Both the position numbers and the translations under genes were made by a program. Of a stretch of 64,000 nucleotides of DNA, positions 33,818 to 46,305 are shown in pieces (within the stretch, counting starts at the first letter, position 1; every line of letters begins with the position of its first letter). This stretch comes from Septoria linicola. Lineage: Eukaryota > Ascomycota > Dothideomycetes > Mycosphaerellales > Mycosphaerellaceae. Where the stretch lies: assembly GCA_024114885.1 (NCBI GenBank), contig CP099425.1, positions 186,001 to 250,000 of the forward strand. Direction: 5' to 3'. The notes below the pieces were generated by a model. The model was not told where the DNA came from, did not search any database, and saw nothing but the letters and a program-made list of their open reading frames with translations.

Positions 33818-34467
33818 GGTTGCAGAAGTCTGCGAGCGTTACAAAAGTGTGATATCGGCATTCGATCAGTTTGCGGAACTTGCTAAGGGACGAAGCCATG
33901 CTGGTGCCTCAAGGCCAAGGCCAAGGCCGAGCAGTTGTCTGCATCACTACTCAATCAGGTGGGACCTGATAAGTGTCAGACGAACCAGCCTACTAACAAA
34001 GTCATCTACCTTGCCGTATGAGCTTCAGGCGTAATGCAAACTTATGCATTTGAATGTACGTCGGTACTTCAGAGACAAGGGCCAGCGGAAACTTGGCGCA
34101 CATGTGCCATCCTCGGTTATGGCCGCGATCTAAGCAAAATGAACCGTGTTCCGTCCCCACATCCGTGTTGACCATTCCCCGCAAGTCGCACCTAGCGTTG
34201 TACGAGACTATAGTAGTGACTAAGTGGAAGTGTCGGTGGCACTTGTGCATGTTCCTGCTTTGACGAACTTCTCGCTCCATTACGGCATTTTGGCGAGCTT
34301 GTCTGTTCGGGTTCGACACTTGGGCCAGGAAGAGGTTCCGCATCTGGCAAGGATATATACTTTCAGATCCTGGAACGTCGAATCGAACATTTCGATCCTG
34401 CACATTGGGCCTAGAAGCTACAGATAAGGAGTAGCCATCTCCGTGTTCAAGTCATAGACATCGATCG
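33818..34467. other. Divergent promoter region
   Basis: 650 bp between the unknown minus-strand gene and the acyl-CoA synthetase. It ends in the (CAA)56 tract. No gene recognised. Confidence 0.5.
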
Positions 34468-36369
<1,902 letters not shown>

Positions 36370-36545
36370 TGATAGATTGATAGTCGCAAAATACAGAGAA
36401 AGTGCAGGCCTGGTGACTTTGTGATTTTAAGCTTTCCACTAGCGTGTTTTGCATCGCGTCTGCCTCGCCTCTTGGTGGCGACGCGACGCGGCATGTCGAC
36501 TTTGTGCAGACAGGCCGTGAAGATGCTCAACGCAACACGCCCGTC

Positions 36546-38984
36546 ATGATCGCTGACAAGGAGAACGTGCCGCCGGCGTCGACGAAGAACCGCACGAGAG
36601 TGTACGGCGGCACCCCTCAGACAGCCGACCGCCTGATCAAGCCGTTCCGCTGTCCTGGCACCAACACGCCCACCAGAGCGTCCGAGAAGCCTGCGCGCAA
36701 GAAGCGAAAAGTCGACTATGGCGGTGCAGACAACAGCACCGACGATGGAGAAAAGCCATATACCAACGACGACCGACTGGCACTGGCCACGCGAGATGTC
36801 AATCGCTTTCCCGTCTTCAAGCCCAAGGACAAGGACACCATGTTTCGTGCAAAGTTCTCGGTGCCATTGAAGAACAAAGACACGGGCGCATGGAATCCGT
36901 CGCGCCCGCCACCGCTCCTCGGTCTACGGCAGGGTACTGTCTTTGTTGCAAAGCCACTGCACGACCCGAGCGGAGAGTTTGCCATCGTGCTGTTCGACCC
37001 GACAGTAGATGGGAAGCCGGAGCCAAAGATCTTGGAAGATGCGGATGAGGCAAAGAAGGAGGAAGAAGCACAAGATGACAAGCCGGTACTTGATGAGCCC
37101 ATAATGCACAAGAGTCTTGCAGAGATCTTGGGCATACAGAAGAAGGTGGTAGAAGAACGGCCGAAGGTGCCTGTTGTGATCGACCCGCGACTGGCAAAAG
37201 TGCTGCGGCCACATCAAGTCGAGGGCGTCAAGTTCTTGTACAAGTGCACAACTGGCCTCATCGACTCCAATGCCGAAGGTTGCATCATGGCAGACGAGAT
37301 GGGTCTCGGAAAGACGCTGCAGTGCATCACCCTGATGTGGACGTTACTGAAGCAATCACCAGATGCTGGCAAAAGCACGATACAAAAGTGCATCATTGCA
37401 TGTCCGTCCAGTCTGGTCCGGAATTGGGCGAACGAGCTTGTCAAGTGGCTTGGAGAGGGCGCGATTGCACCGTTCGCAGTCGATGGCAAAGCCTCGAAAG
37501 AGGAGATGACACAACAAATGCGAGCTTGGGCAATGGCTACAGGTCGCGCAGTTGTCCGTCCGGTGCTCATTGTGTCTTACGAGACCCTACGACTCTACGT
37601 CGATGAGCTGCGTAATGCGCCAATCGGTCTGATGCTGTGTGACGAGGGCCATCGTCTCAAGAACAGTGAGAGCCAAACATACGAGGCGTTGAATGGCCTC
37701 AATGTCAAGAAGCGCGTCATTCTTTCAGGCACGCCTATCCAGAACGACTTGTCTGAATATTTCTCGCTGCTCAACTTCGCCAATCCAGGCTACCTCGGCA
37801 CTCAGCAAGAATTCCGCAAACAATACGAGATTCCCATCCTGCGCGGACGAGATGCGGACGGGACCGACGCCGATCGACAGAAGGGTGATGAGCGTCTGAA
37901 AGAGCTACTGGCACTTGTCAACAAATTCATCATCCGACGCACAAACGACATTCTTTCCAAGTACTTGCCGGTCAAGTACGAGCACGTGGTTTTCTGCAAC
38001 CTCGCACCATTCCAGCTGGACCTGTACAACTATTTCATCAAGTCTCCCGAGATTCAAAGTCTGCTGCGTGGTAAAGGTAGTCAGCCGCTCAAAGCCATTG
38101 GTTTACTGAAGAAGCTGTGCAACCATCCCGACCTACTCAACTTGCCTGAGGACCTGCCAGGATGCGAACAGCACTTCCCTGATGACTTTGTGCCAAAAGA
38201 CCTGCGCGGGCGCGATCGCGAGGTCAAGCCACATTACTCTGGCAAGATGCAAGTGCTCGACCGTATGCTGGCTCGAATCCGCTCGGACAGCAACGACAAG
38301 ATTGTTCTTATCTCCAATTACACGCAAACTTTAGATGTCTTCGAGAAGATGTGCCGCAACCGCTCATATGGATGTCTACGGCTAGACGGCACCATGAATG
38401 TTAACAAGAGGCAAAAGTTGGTTGACAAGTTCAACGATCCGGACGGAGACGAGTTCGTCTTCCTGCTATCATCAAAGGCAGGAGGCTGTGGTCTCAACCT
38501 CATCGGCGCAAACAGGCTCATCCTGTTTGATCCCGACTGGAATCCGGCAGCTGATCAGCAGGCTCTCGCTCGTGTCTGGCGTGATGGACAGAAGAAGGAT
38601 TGCTTCGTCTACCGATTCATGGCAGCCGGCACAATCGAAGAGAAGATCTTCCAACGTCAATCACACAAGCAAGCTCTATCTTCTTGTGTGGTAGACTCGG
38701 CCGAAGATGTTGAGAGGCATTTCAGTTTGGATTCGCTGAGAGAGCTGTTCCAATACCGACCTGGCACAACGAGTGACACACACGACACATTCAAGTGTAA
38801 ACGATGTAAGGGTGGCCGACAAGTGCTGAAGGCGCCGGCGATGCTGTATGGAGATACCAGCACATGGAACCACTTCACCAATGAGGGTGAGAGTGGAGCG
38901 ATGAGTCGCATACAGGATCTGCTGTTGAGGCAGGAGTGTTCCGAGAAGGATGTCAGCGCAGTATTCCAATATATCAGCCATTGA
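36546..38984 (+). CDS. rad54: DNA repair/recombination translocase RAD54
   Basis: A single exon, 812 residues from ATG 36546. The frame is open further upstream to about 36444 but has no ATG there, so this start is chosen; an upstream exon is possible but not needed. The N-terminal tail has a KENVPP segment and NLS-like KPARKKRKV. The SNF2 helicase core shows motif I DEMGLGKT (250-257, Lys256), the DEGH box (366-369), SGTPIQNDLSEYFSLLNFA and the R-R-T-N-D-I-L segment. The second lobe has ISNYTQTLDVF, RLDGTMNVNKRQKLVDKF, SKAGGCGLNLIGANRLI and motif VI ARVWRDGQ. A C-terminal zinc-like cluster CKRCKGG follows, as in Rad54. The protein works with Rad51 in strand exchange and chromatin remodelling in homologous recombination. 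Confidence 0.95.
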   Translation: MIADKENVPPASTKNRTRVYGGTPQTADRLIKPFRCPGTNTPTRASEKPARKKRKVDYGGADNSTDDGEKPYTNDDRLALATRDVNRFPVFKPKDKDTMFRAKFSVPLKNKDTGAWNPSRPPPLLGLRQGTVFVAKPLHDPSGEFAIVLFDPTVDGKPEPKILEDADEAKKEEEAQDDKPVLDEPIMHKSLAEILGIQKKVVEERPKVPVVIDPRLAKVLRPHQVEGVKFLYKCTTGLIDSNAEGCIMADEMGLGKTLQCITLMWTLLKQSPDAGKSTIQKCIIACPSSLVRNWANELVKWLGEGAIAPFAVDGKASKEEMTQQMRAWAMATGRAVVRPVLIVSYETLRLYVDELRNAPIGLMLCDEGHRLKNSESQTYEALNGLNVKKRVILSGTPIQNDLSEYFSLLNFANPGYLGTQQEFRKQYEIPILRGRDADGTDADRQKGDERLKELLALVNKFIIRRTNDILSKYLPVKYEHVVFCNLAPFQLDLYNYFIKSPEIQSLLRGKGSQPLKAIGLLKKLCNHPDLLNLPEDLPGCEQHFPDDFVPKDLRGRDREVKPHYSGKMQVLDRMLARIRSDSNDKIVLISNYTQTLDVFEKMCRNRSYGCLRLDGTMNVNKRQKLVDKFNDPDGDEFVFLLSSKAGGCGLNLIGANRLILFDPDWNPAADQQALARVWRDGQKKDCFVYRFMAAGTIEEKIFQRQSHKQALSSCVVDSAEDVERHFSLDSLRELFQYRPGTTSDTHDTFKCKRCKGGRQVLKAPAMLYGDTSTWNHFTNEGESGAMSRIQDLLLRQECSEKDVSAVFQYISH

Positions 38985-39713
38985 GGCTACCGCAGCGGAA
39001 GCTTACGAACTGAACGAATGAATGATGAGCAGCGGCATGTGTATAGACTTTGGCTTCACCTTCATTGTACGGACACGATATTCCCTCATTCGTGTTATTT
39101 CTCCGAGGCGAGCGTCCACGTACAATGTCCTTCCACGACAGTACGTGCACTCGCCATAGCATACAATTGGCCGTCGCATGGGCTGCTCGTACTCGTAGCG
39201 GGACATTAGCTAGTGTGATGCTGAGTACATCCACTGATGCTGATGGAGCAGGATCATGGTGTTAGACATCCCTGGAAATCGAGCGTGGCGACACGTGGAA
39301 GCCGGCACTCGAGCCTCGTGTCGACTTCGTGTTACACACAGCTGGTGCCGGTGAGGTGTGCTGTGCATACGAGATGGAAACGAGGACTTGGCTGGGGCGG
39401 AGGATGACCGGCTAAGAGTGGAGGAGGGTCACGAGAGATAGTAATTACTATTTGTTACTATTACTAGTCGTTACTATTACTATTTTCCCATCGCTATATT
39501 CCATGATTTTCGGACATGAAGTAGTGTCCGAGGAAAGTCCACCAACGCCGTAGCGGTGGAATGGCTGTGCGATCAGTCGGTGTTGCATCTGCAGTCTTTA
39601 GCTAGCTGCCTTCCATACAGCGAGAAGTCGACGGACTCAATTCCGCTTCACGTCACGACTTCTCGACTTTGCTGTTGCCATCATCATATCCATCTATACC
39701 ACTATCAACAACA
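38985..39713. other. Gap between RAD54 and COQ9 with hairpin-rich segment
   Basis: About 730 bp. It holds several TTACTATT-like units near 39443-39485 and three local inverted repeats: 39511-39516/39525-39530, 39538-39543/39555-39560 and 39622-39630/39656-39664. These are in the upstream leader region of COQ9. No coding frame is convincing. Confidence 0.5.
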
Positions 39714-40490
39714 ATGACCACCGCCACCATTTCTCTCCGCACCCTCCTCCGCGCCCCTCCTGCTCTCCGCCCTTTCCTCATTCAACAACAACAAGCAGCG
39801 TCGTACCACTCCTACGAACATCCCGCTCCACCACCATATCCCGAACCTGCCAACTCCATCCTATCTTCTGCTCTCCAACACGTCCCTCAACAAGGCTTCA
39901 CGCGCGACGCCCTCGTCTCGGGAGCCAAAGATAACAAGTACCTCGACATCTCCGCACACAACCTCTTCCCAAAGGGCCCCTTCGATCTCGTCAAATACTA
40001 CCTCGTCACGCAACGTCTCGCCCTCGCAGACCGCGTGCAGTTTCCTCCTCCCGACGCATCAGGCCGCGAACTTGGCACAGGCCAGAAAATCAAATCGCTC
40101 ATCCTCTCTCGCCTGCAAGCCAACGTCGACACCGGCATCCTCCCACATCTCCCTCAAGCTCTCGGGCAAATGTCTCTAGCAGAAAACATCCCGGCCTCGC
40201 TTCGTGAATTGGGATTACTCGCAGATGAAATGTGGTTCCTTGCAGGTGATAAGTCAGTGGATTCGAGTTGGTACACGAAGAGGGGCACGTTAAGTGCGGT
40301 GTATGCGAGTACGGAGGTGTTTCAGACGAGGGATCAGAGTACGGATCATAAAGATACGGCGGAGTTTCTGGGGAGGAGGTTGCAGGAGGTGAGGGTGATG
40401 GGGAGTCTGGTGGGAGGGACGGCGGAGTGGGTGGGGTTTCAGGCGGGAGCTGTGGTGAATTTGTTGAGGAGTAAGGGGGTCAGGGTCTGA
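39714..40490 (+). CDS. coq9: Ubiquinone biosynthesis protein COQ9, mitochondrial
   Basis: A single exon of 258 residues from ATG 39714 (context ACAACAATG). The first about 30 residues are Arg/Ser/Thr/Leu-rich without acids, a mitochondrial presequence. The mature part has LQHVPQQGFTRDALVSGAKD, DLVKYYLVTQR and the C-terminal block DEMWFLAGDKSVDSSWYTKR, YASTEVFQTRD typical of COQ9. COQ9 binds lipid and presents intermediates to COQ7 in the CoQ synthome on the matrix side of the inner membrane. The end MGSLVGGTAEWVGFQAGAV is also family-like. An open frame 45 nt upstream has only a TTG and is not a start. Intact. Confidence 0.92.
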   Translation: MTTATISLRTLLRAPPALRPFLIQQQQAASYHSYEHPAPPPYPEPANSILSSALQHVPQQGFTRDALVSGAKDNKYLDISAHNLFPKGPFDLVKYYLVTQRLALADRVQFPPPDASGRELGTGQKIKSLILSRLQANVDTGILPHLPQALGQMSLAENIPASLRELGLLADEMWFLAGDKSVDSSWYTKRGTLSAVYASTEVFQTRDQSTDHKDTAEFLGRRLQEVRVMGSLVGGTAEWVGFQAGAVVNLLRSKGVRV

Positions 40491-40722
40491 GGATGTTGAA
40501 GGGAAAGATGCTTGGGTCCTTCGTTGCGAACTTGCAATCATCGACTCTGCGATATGAGCCTCTGGCCACGTTCGACCTCGTGCCAGCTGACTTGAGCCTG
40601 GTCCAGTACCGTGCGCCATGCTTTCCCGACTACATGATACCTTCCACCAACACACCGCGGTGCAATCAACAATCTAATCCAGCCGGTCCAGCATAGTCTA
40701 TGCATCTCTACATCAATAAGTT

Positions 40723-41928
40723 TCAGCAAGCAGTACCAATTCCGGCCAGCTCCGCTCCACGACAGGCCACCTCGAGTACTGACAGGATCCGAGGCAAGGC
40801 ATGGCCTTCTGCCGCCAGCTTCGCGGTTGCGTCGGCTTCGGCATTTGCCAATTTGTCGCTGCGGAGGTATGCTCTGAAAGTTCCAAGCGCACTCATGAAG
40901 TCGTTTTCGTGGCCCATTCCCAATGGCCGCACTATCGCCCTGCTGGTCTTGCTGAGGGCGTGAAGCTGAAGTCGAAGAACGCCTATGCCTGGTGGCCTGA
41001 CCCGTGCTGCTTTCAGAAGGTGGAGATAGTTCTCGATCTCAGTATTCAGCTTCCACCACTCGACCAAAACCATTGGCGGGTCAACACTGCCGAATTGCCA
41101 CAGTTCGTGTGAGCTGGAAGACTCGATGCCGGAGAAGCTGATCTTGACGTTGGTCAAGCTTTTCAGCGGCCAGCACAGTTGTGGCATACGCCCGAGCAGC
41201 GTATGGTTGGTGAAGTGGACTATGATCGATTCCACTTTGTGATCGGCCACTGCAAGCAAAGACGCCACGACGTATAGATGAGAAAAGCTTGAGTACGATT
41301 TGTCCTCTTCCGCAAGCTCTACGACAATGCGCTTGAACTTCATCAAGGCGGGTACGACTGGTCGAAAGAGCTCGATTACGTCTGAAATGCTGGCGGCACC
41401 GCCGTGGTCCCATCTGCGAGTTGCGATATCACTTTGGATCTCGAGGGATTTGCGCAATCCGGCCTCAACACTGAAATATTCTTGACCGATTCGAAGCGGT
41501 CGCTCACGGTACAACACGTCCTCCGTTTCGAAGTCGATGGATTTCCTTGTTGTCATTATGCTTGGCCAGAGCTTCTTGTCCGAACCTTTGTCTTTCTGGA
41601 GAAGCAGGCGAAAGATGATGAGGCGGAGCTCCTTTGGCAGATTCATCAGCTGGAACACCGCACTTCGATCGAGTTCCTAAGTGAAGATCAGAATACCGCT
41701 TCTTGCGTTGAACTCGACGCGTGCGCTACACGCTTTCCTCCAAGGCTCAAAACACACCTCGAGTTTGTCCAACAGCTTGACACGCCAACTCGATGACCGA
41801 GCATATCCTTTCTTCGCCTTGATGAACTTGTGCAGCTCCTTCTTGTTGCATTTGGCATAGAAGCTTTTTGATGCCTCGAGCCAAGTATCTGTCTCAAGTA
41901 TTGGCCGCGGCATTGTCGAGGCATACAC
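40723..41928 (-). CDS. SAP-like/F-box-like family protein, divergent distant paralogue
   Basis: Exons 41928-41758 and 41676-40723 with an 81-nt intron (GTGTGT...CTTAG); 374 residues. An ATG at 41913 is an alternative start. The SAP-like unit is SFYAKCNKKELHKFIKAKK...RVKLLDKLEELDRSAVFQL, followed by MNLPKELRLIIFRLLLQ, so the order is as in the 9-14 kb array and the intron again lies between the two modules. The body and C-terminus differ from the array copies: they contain LTNVKISFSGIES and DATAKLAAEGHALPRILSVLE, which match the inverted fragment at 14685-15050. This shows at least two subfamilies in the genome. Function unknown. Confidence 0.72.
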
Positions 41929-42318
41929 GAGGTGATGGTGTTGGTAGTGTTGTGATGGAAGAAGAAGAGCGGAAGTTGGAGTGCGCCAAGAGCAGCGTTT
42001 GCACTATTAGCATGACGTGCATACATCCCTGCTCGAGGTGAACGATCTTGCATGTATGCATAAGAAGCTCGGAATTTGCGCAGACTGAGCCCTCATTAGC
42101 TCGAGGCTTTCGTCGTTCACCTCTCGGTGGCCTATGATCGCGCTTCTGATACTCGATCGACCGGTCTACTGAGACATTAGCTGAATGAAGCAATTGCAGA
42201 GAATTTTGGCCATTCACCTTGCGTTTGTTTGCATGTGAAAGAGGCTGGCGTCAAAACAGCCCCTTCATGCTTCAGCAAACTTGAACTTCGACTTCTATCT
42301 TTACAACAACATTAACAA
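41929..42318. other. Short divergent gap
   Basis: 390 bp between the family paralogue (minus) and a family remnant (plus); nothing recognised. Confidence 0.45.
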
Positions 42319-42588
42319 CTGCAACAGTATCGCGACACATCTAACAGCACTACTGCTGCGACACCTTCCACCCTCGTTGCACATCTGCATTCAAGGTCTG
42401 TATGTGGGGTTCTGAGGAATGGGTATGCGGACAGGGAGGAGTTGATCGGGAGGGAGGTAGCGTTCTGGCAGAGAGATGTGTTTCGAGAGTTGAGGGAGAA
42501 GGCTGCAGGAATCCTGGCAGAGAGGGAAAGGGTGGCGGAGGAGGCAAAGCTCAAAGTGAGCGCGGAAAAGAAGACCCTTGAGGTGTGA
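42319..42588 (+). pseudogene. C-terminal remnant of the SAP-like/F-box-like family
   Basis: A plus-strand frame from a stop just before 42318 to TGA 42586-42588. It has no in-frame ATG. Its end, GREVAFWQRDVFRELREKAAGILAERERVAEEAK, matches the common C-terminus of the array family (for example RALREKALRILAERVHDE). Upstream residues are not family-like. So it is a partial copy on the opposite strand from its intact neighbour, and unlikely to be expressed as a protein. Confidence 0.55.
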
Positions 42589-43035
42589 AGTGCTTGATCA
42601 CCATATCTGCTGGCCTGCGATCGCTCAAGCTCAAGGTCTGAACGAAGCAGATGCCTCGGGGCTCTCCCTGCTCAACGACGGGTCCATAATCTGTTGCTGT
42701 ATGGAGCTTGAGATCGAGTTCTACAGTCATTGAGCCATTTCAAGCTGCAGGCTACTCGAGCGATGGCCCCTGATCGTCCTGGGACCAGATAGCAGTGTGT
42801 TGTAACATTTCTAAATGGACGAAGGTCAAAAAACCTGTCGTTCTATATGTGGTCCGTGCACGTAAACAGTGACATCGTCACGCGCCCACCTTGGTTCGCG
42901 TCCAAAGTCAAACATCGACAGGTCATGGCTGCCTCGGTCATGTAGCTTGGTATGGCCATAGGGCGAGCAGTTGTTGTTGTCTGTGACCAAGTCTAGGAGC
43001 TGCCTACGATTCTGTAGACTCTTCCCTGCTGCAGT
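42589..43035. other. Promoter region of ATG15
   Basis: 450 bp with no other gene or repeat seen. Confidence 0.5.
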
Positions 43036-44685
43036 ATGTTTTCACCGCGGATAGCGTGGCTGTCTCTGCTGCTTGCCACTGCATGGGCACAGACGGAGCA
43101 GCAGGTGCTCCTCCCACCAAATCTCGCAAATACTGACTCTACAGGGTCGACAGGAGAAAAGCGATTTGTAGGTCGCAGAGTGCTTCTTTCTGAATCCGAC
43201 TTCCACTGACGAGCCCAGACGCTGCGACATGTGTACCACCATGGCACCCACGATCATCCGGGCCTCCATCGATACATCGATATACCTCAAGATCGCACAC
43301 TGTATCTCACAGAGGAGCTGAATGTGCAAACGCAGGCTCCCGGGCATCTCGAGGCTGGAGTGGCTCCAATGAGGATACAGCGCATGGCAGATCGCAGTGC
43401 CAAGGCTGCCGATGGCTTGTTCAGTTATGCATTGAATCATGGACACGCAAGAGTGCTAAGCGCAGACGAGTGGACGGTCGATGATGTCGCGGGCCCGAAC
43501 ACGACAGACAAGAAGACAGTCGTCACTTTCGCAAAGATTGCCGCAAATGCCTACGTGACGGAGCCATGGGGCGATGAGTGGCAGGATGTCAAGGGCGGAT
43601 TCAACTACACTGCCGACTTTGGATGGCAGCTGGATGGTCTGCGAGGCCACATCTTCGCCGATGAAACAAACTCTACCGTGGTCATTGGTCTCAAGGGTAC
43701 GAGCATGGCGTTCTTCGATGGCAAAGAGACGACGGGCCACGACAAGCTGAATGACAATCTCTTTGGCTCATGCTGCTGTGCGCAAGGTGTCCACTACGCG
43801 TGGAAGCCGGCCTGTGATTGCATGACATCGCAGTATAACTGCAACACCACATGTTTGGTCAAGTCGTTGCAAGAGAAGGGCCACTACTACTGGGCTGCAC
43901 GCGATCTCTACCACAATGTGACTGAGCGCTATCCGAAGTCGGACATATGGCTCGCTGGGCACAGCCTGGGTGGAGTGGTCAGCTCGCTGCTCGGACTGAC
44001 ATATGGCCTGCCTACCTTGACCTTCGAGACCTGCCCTGATGCTCTGGCTGCCTCTCGTCTAGGTCTTCCGACCCCGCCAGAGTACCACATCGGCTCTGCA
44101 AAGAGCCCTGAAAGTGGTATTCACCACTACGGCCATACCGCTGATCCTATCTTTGCTGGTACATGTAATGCCTGGAATTCAGGCTGCACGATTGGTGGCT
44201 ATGCCTTCGAAGGCCAGTGTCATACTGGTGTGAAGCATGTCTACGATACAGTCAAAGATCATGGCTGGCACGTTCTGGTTACGAATCACAGGATGAATAC
44301 CGTAGTGCCAGATGTCCTAGAAAAGTACGATGAGGTGCCAGCCGCCGAGGAGGACACCGATTGTCAAGACTGCTATCTCTGGAAATTTTTCGACAGCAAT
44401 GGAACGGAAACGACCACGACCATGAGCTCTGCGACATCAACCGGCGCCTCGAGTACGACCACATCTTGCAAGACGCCTGGCTGGTGGGGGTGCAATGATG
44501 CAACAACCACATCTTTTGTTCCGACTACTACGAGCACCTCCACTTCGGTGACTACAATCACATCTACATCTGTTACGTGCAAGACTCCTGGCTGGTTCGG
44601 CTGCAAGGATGCGAAGACCACTGTCAAGATTTCGACGAGTAGCACCTCTGTGGAAGTTACGCCGCCTGCTGCGCAGGATCTATGA
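43036..44685 (+). CDS. atg15: Vacuolar autophagic phospholipase ATG15
   Basis: Two exons: 43036-43167 and 43219-44685, 51-nt intron (GTAGGT...CCCAG); 532 residues. The first 17 residues are a hydrophobic signal anchor, as needed for entry into the ER and delivery to the vacuole via multivesicular bodies. The spliced sequence FTLRHVYHHGTHDHP is the family N-terminal motif. The lipase motif is AGHSLGG with nucleophile Ser293. Many N-glycosylation sites occur. The C-terminal Ser/Thr-rich tail has two copies of CKTPGWxGCxDA, as in fungal ATG15. The enzyme breaks down autophagic-body membranes. Intact. Confidence 0.95.
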
Positions 44686-45416
44686 GAGGCCCAGCGGTGT
44701 GATACAGTGGTATGATGTGTATCTGCAGGACCTACGTACCGTGTGCAGAGATGTCTTCCAAACTGAGCGAAGACTTTTAGAAACTTGAGTACTCCACAGG
44801 GACTTCCTTTGCTGCGAGATGTACCACTCATGCGGTAGGCATGTCTGCAGTCGACACGGAATGCACATATGCACGCTCAACTTCGCTGCTCCGGATTCGA
44901 AGCGTCATTGCTTGAAGGAAGTTGTGGTACAGCTTGACAGCTTGCAGCAAGTCGACAGAACTGGCGCCGCTGGACACATCCAGCACTATCTGGTCTGCTG
45001 CCAAATAGCGCCGAGAACATACATGTGTTGAGAGAGGTTGCACTTCGCTGTCGGAAAGACTGATCATGTCGCTGAGCAGCTCTACTGGAATAGCGCCATA
45101 ATTGCGCACGAGCTCACACGAAGCCAAATGAATAGCGGCCAGAACACAAAGGGCTTGTGTCACTTGGTTGACATTCTTTGTCCAGACGAGTCGGAAAGTC
45201 ACTCTAGGGGTCTTGGATTGTGTCTTGCTGCGACAATGCTATTGTACGATACTGGAATCTCGAACATATAAACTCTACCAAGCACTGTATAGCACCACAT
45301 TCCACATTCACAGCACCTCTTCCATTGCGACGACCACGAGAGCTCGAGCTCTACACTGCACTAACGTGATAGACCTCGAGGAACCGCTTGCTCAAACACA
45401 CGCAGATTCCGCACCC
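44686..45416. other. Gap between ATG15 and a small unknown gene
   Basis: 730 bp. Open frames (for example 44828-45202 minus) have no domain. The region 45168-45416 is open in the frame of the next gene but lacks family evidence. Confidence 0.45.
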
Positions 45417-45818
45417 ATGGCGCCTCCTTCAGCCGAAGACCGCTTCGCACCAGACAGCACTACCCAAGCCGAATCATCTCTCCTCCCACGCGCAGACATC
45501 CGAGGCGGCACCATCTCCGACAAGAACCGCGTCAAGCTGTCTCCCACCGCCTTCAACCCCGTCTTCTGGGAAAAGTCCGCTGACGCCTCCGAAGATCCGC
45601 CTGTAAGTCCAAAGACGAGGCCTGCTGACAACGACACTACCGCGCAACAGCAGCAATCGTTAGAGCTCATTCCAGAAGCCTTCGAGAGTCTAGACCAGAT
45701 TCAGGTGAGGATGGAGAAGGAGTATGGAGGTCGGGATGTGTATGAGTTTGTTACTGGTACGTATGGTGAGGATTGAAGAGGTTGTTGAGGAGGATTTGCT
45801 AACGTTGGGATAGGGTAG
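45417..45818 (+). CDS. Small unknown protein, about 114 residues
   Basis: Exons 45417-45756 and 45814-45818, with a 57-nt intron (GTACGT, branch GCTAAC, acceptor GATAG) that leaves a final exon of five bases; without splicing the frame ends at 45776. The protein is acidic and polar with Pro/Thr/Gln stretches, ending near MEKEYGGRDVYEFVTG. No signal peptide or membrane segment. The frame is open upstream to 45168, but ATG 45417 (context CACCCATGG) is the best start. Function not recognised. Confidence 0.5.
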
Positions 45819-46305
45819 TGATACATGGGTGCGGTGTAACAACAGAACGTCCAGCTGCAGGTTTTAGAGAGTGAACTTGACTTGCCGTGAAGGAGAGCCT
45901 TTGAGCGGGACGGAATAGAAAGGTTCGAGGATCTTTACACCGCTGCGTCTGGACTTGTTGTTTATGCTTAGAGTTATAGTAGATCTATGTATGAACGTAG
46001 CAATTCCCATCACTGTTTTTGAAGTTCATTTCTCTCTTATCATTTCTACATCTTTCCAATACATATACACATGCTGGCAGCTGTGGGTCAGCCGTCGTCA
46101 TTGATGCCCGACGAATGGGCCCCTTCGCAAGTCACCGATGCTAGCCCATGATTTCGCCGTGGAGCAGGCTGCTGCGAGTTGTCACTGGGGCCATGTATGT
46201 GAAGAAGAGGACTTGGATTTCGTGCACAGATGAATGAGATCGTAAATATCTTCACATGACTACGTAGCTCGTAAGAACAAGGGTATCATCCAATACTGTC
46301 CACGC
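45819..46305. other. Convergent intergenic gap
   Basis: About 490 bp of 3' flanks of two converging genes; AT-rich, nothing recognised. Confidence 0.5.

Noticed and set aside
39531..39660. RNase P or RNase MRP RNA gene
   Set aside because: Only the short GAGGAAAGTCC motif matches; there is no matching CR-V partner or P1 helix, and the motif folds into a local hairpin instead.
44828..45202. Minus-strand frame of 124 codons
   Set aside because: Located in the ATG15 3' region without domain, signal peptide or splice support.
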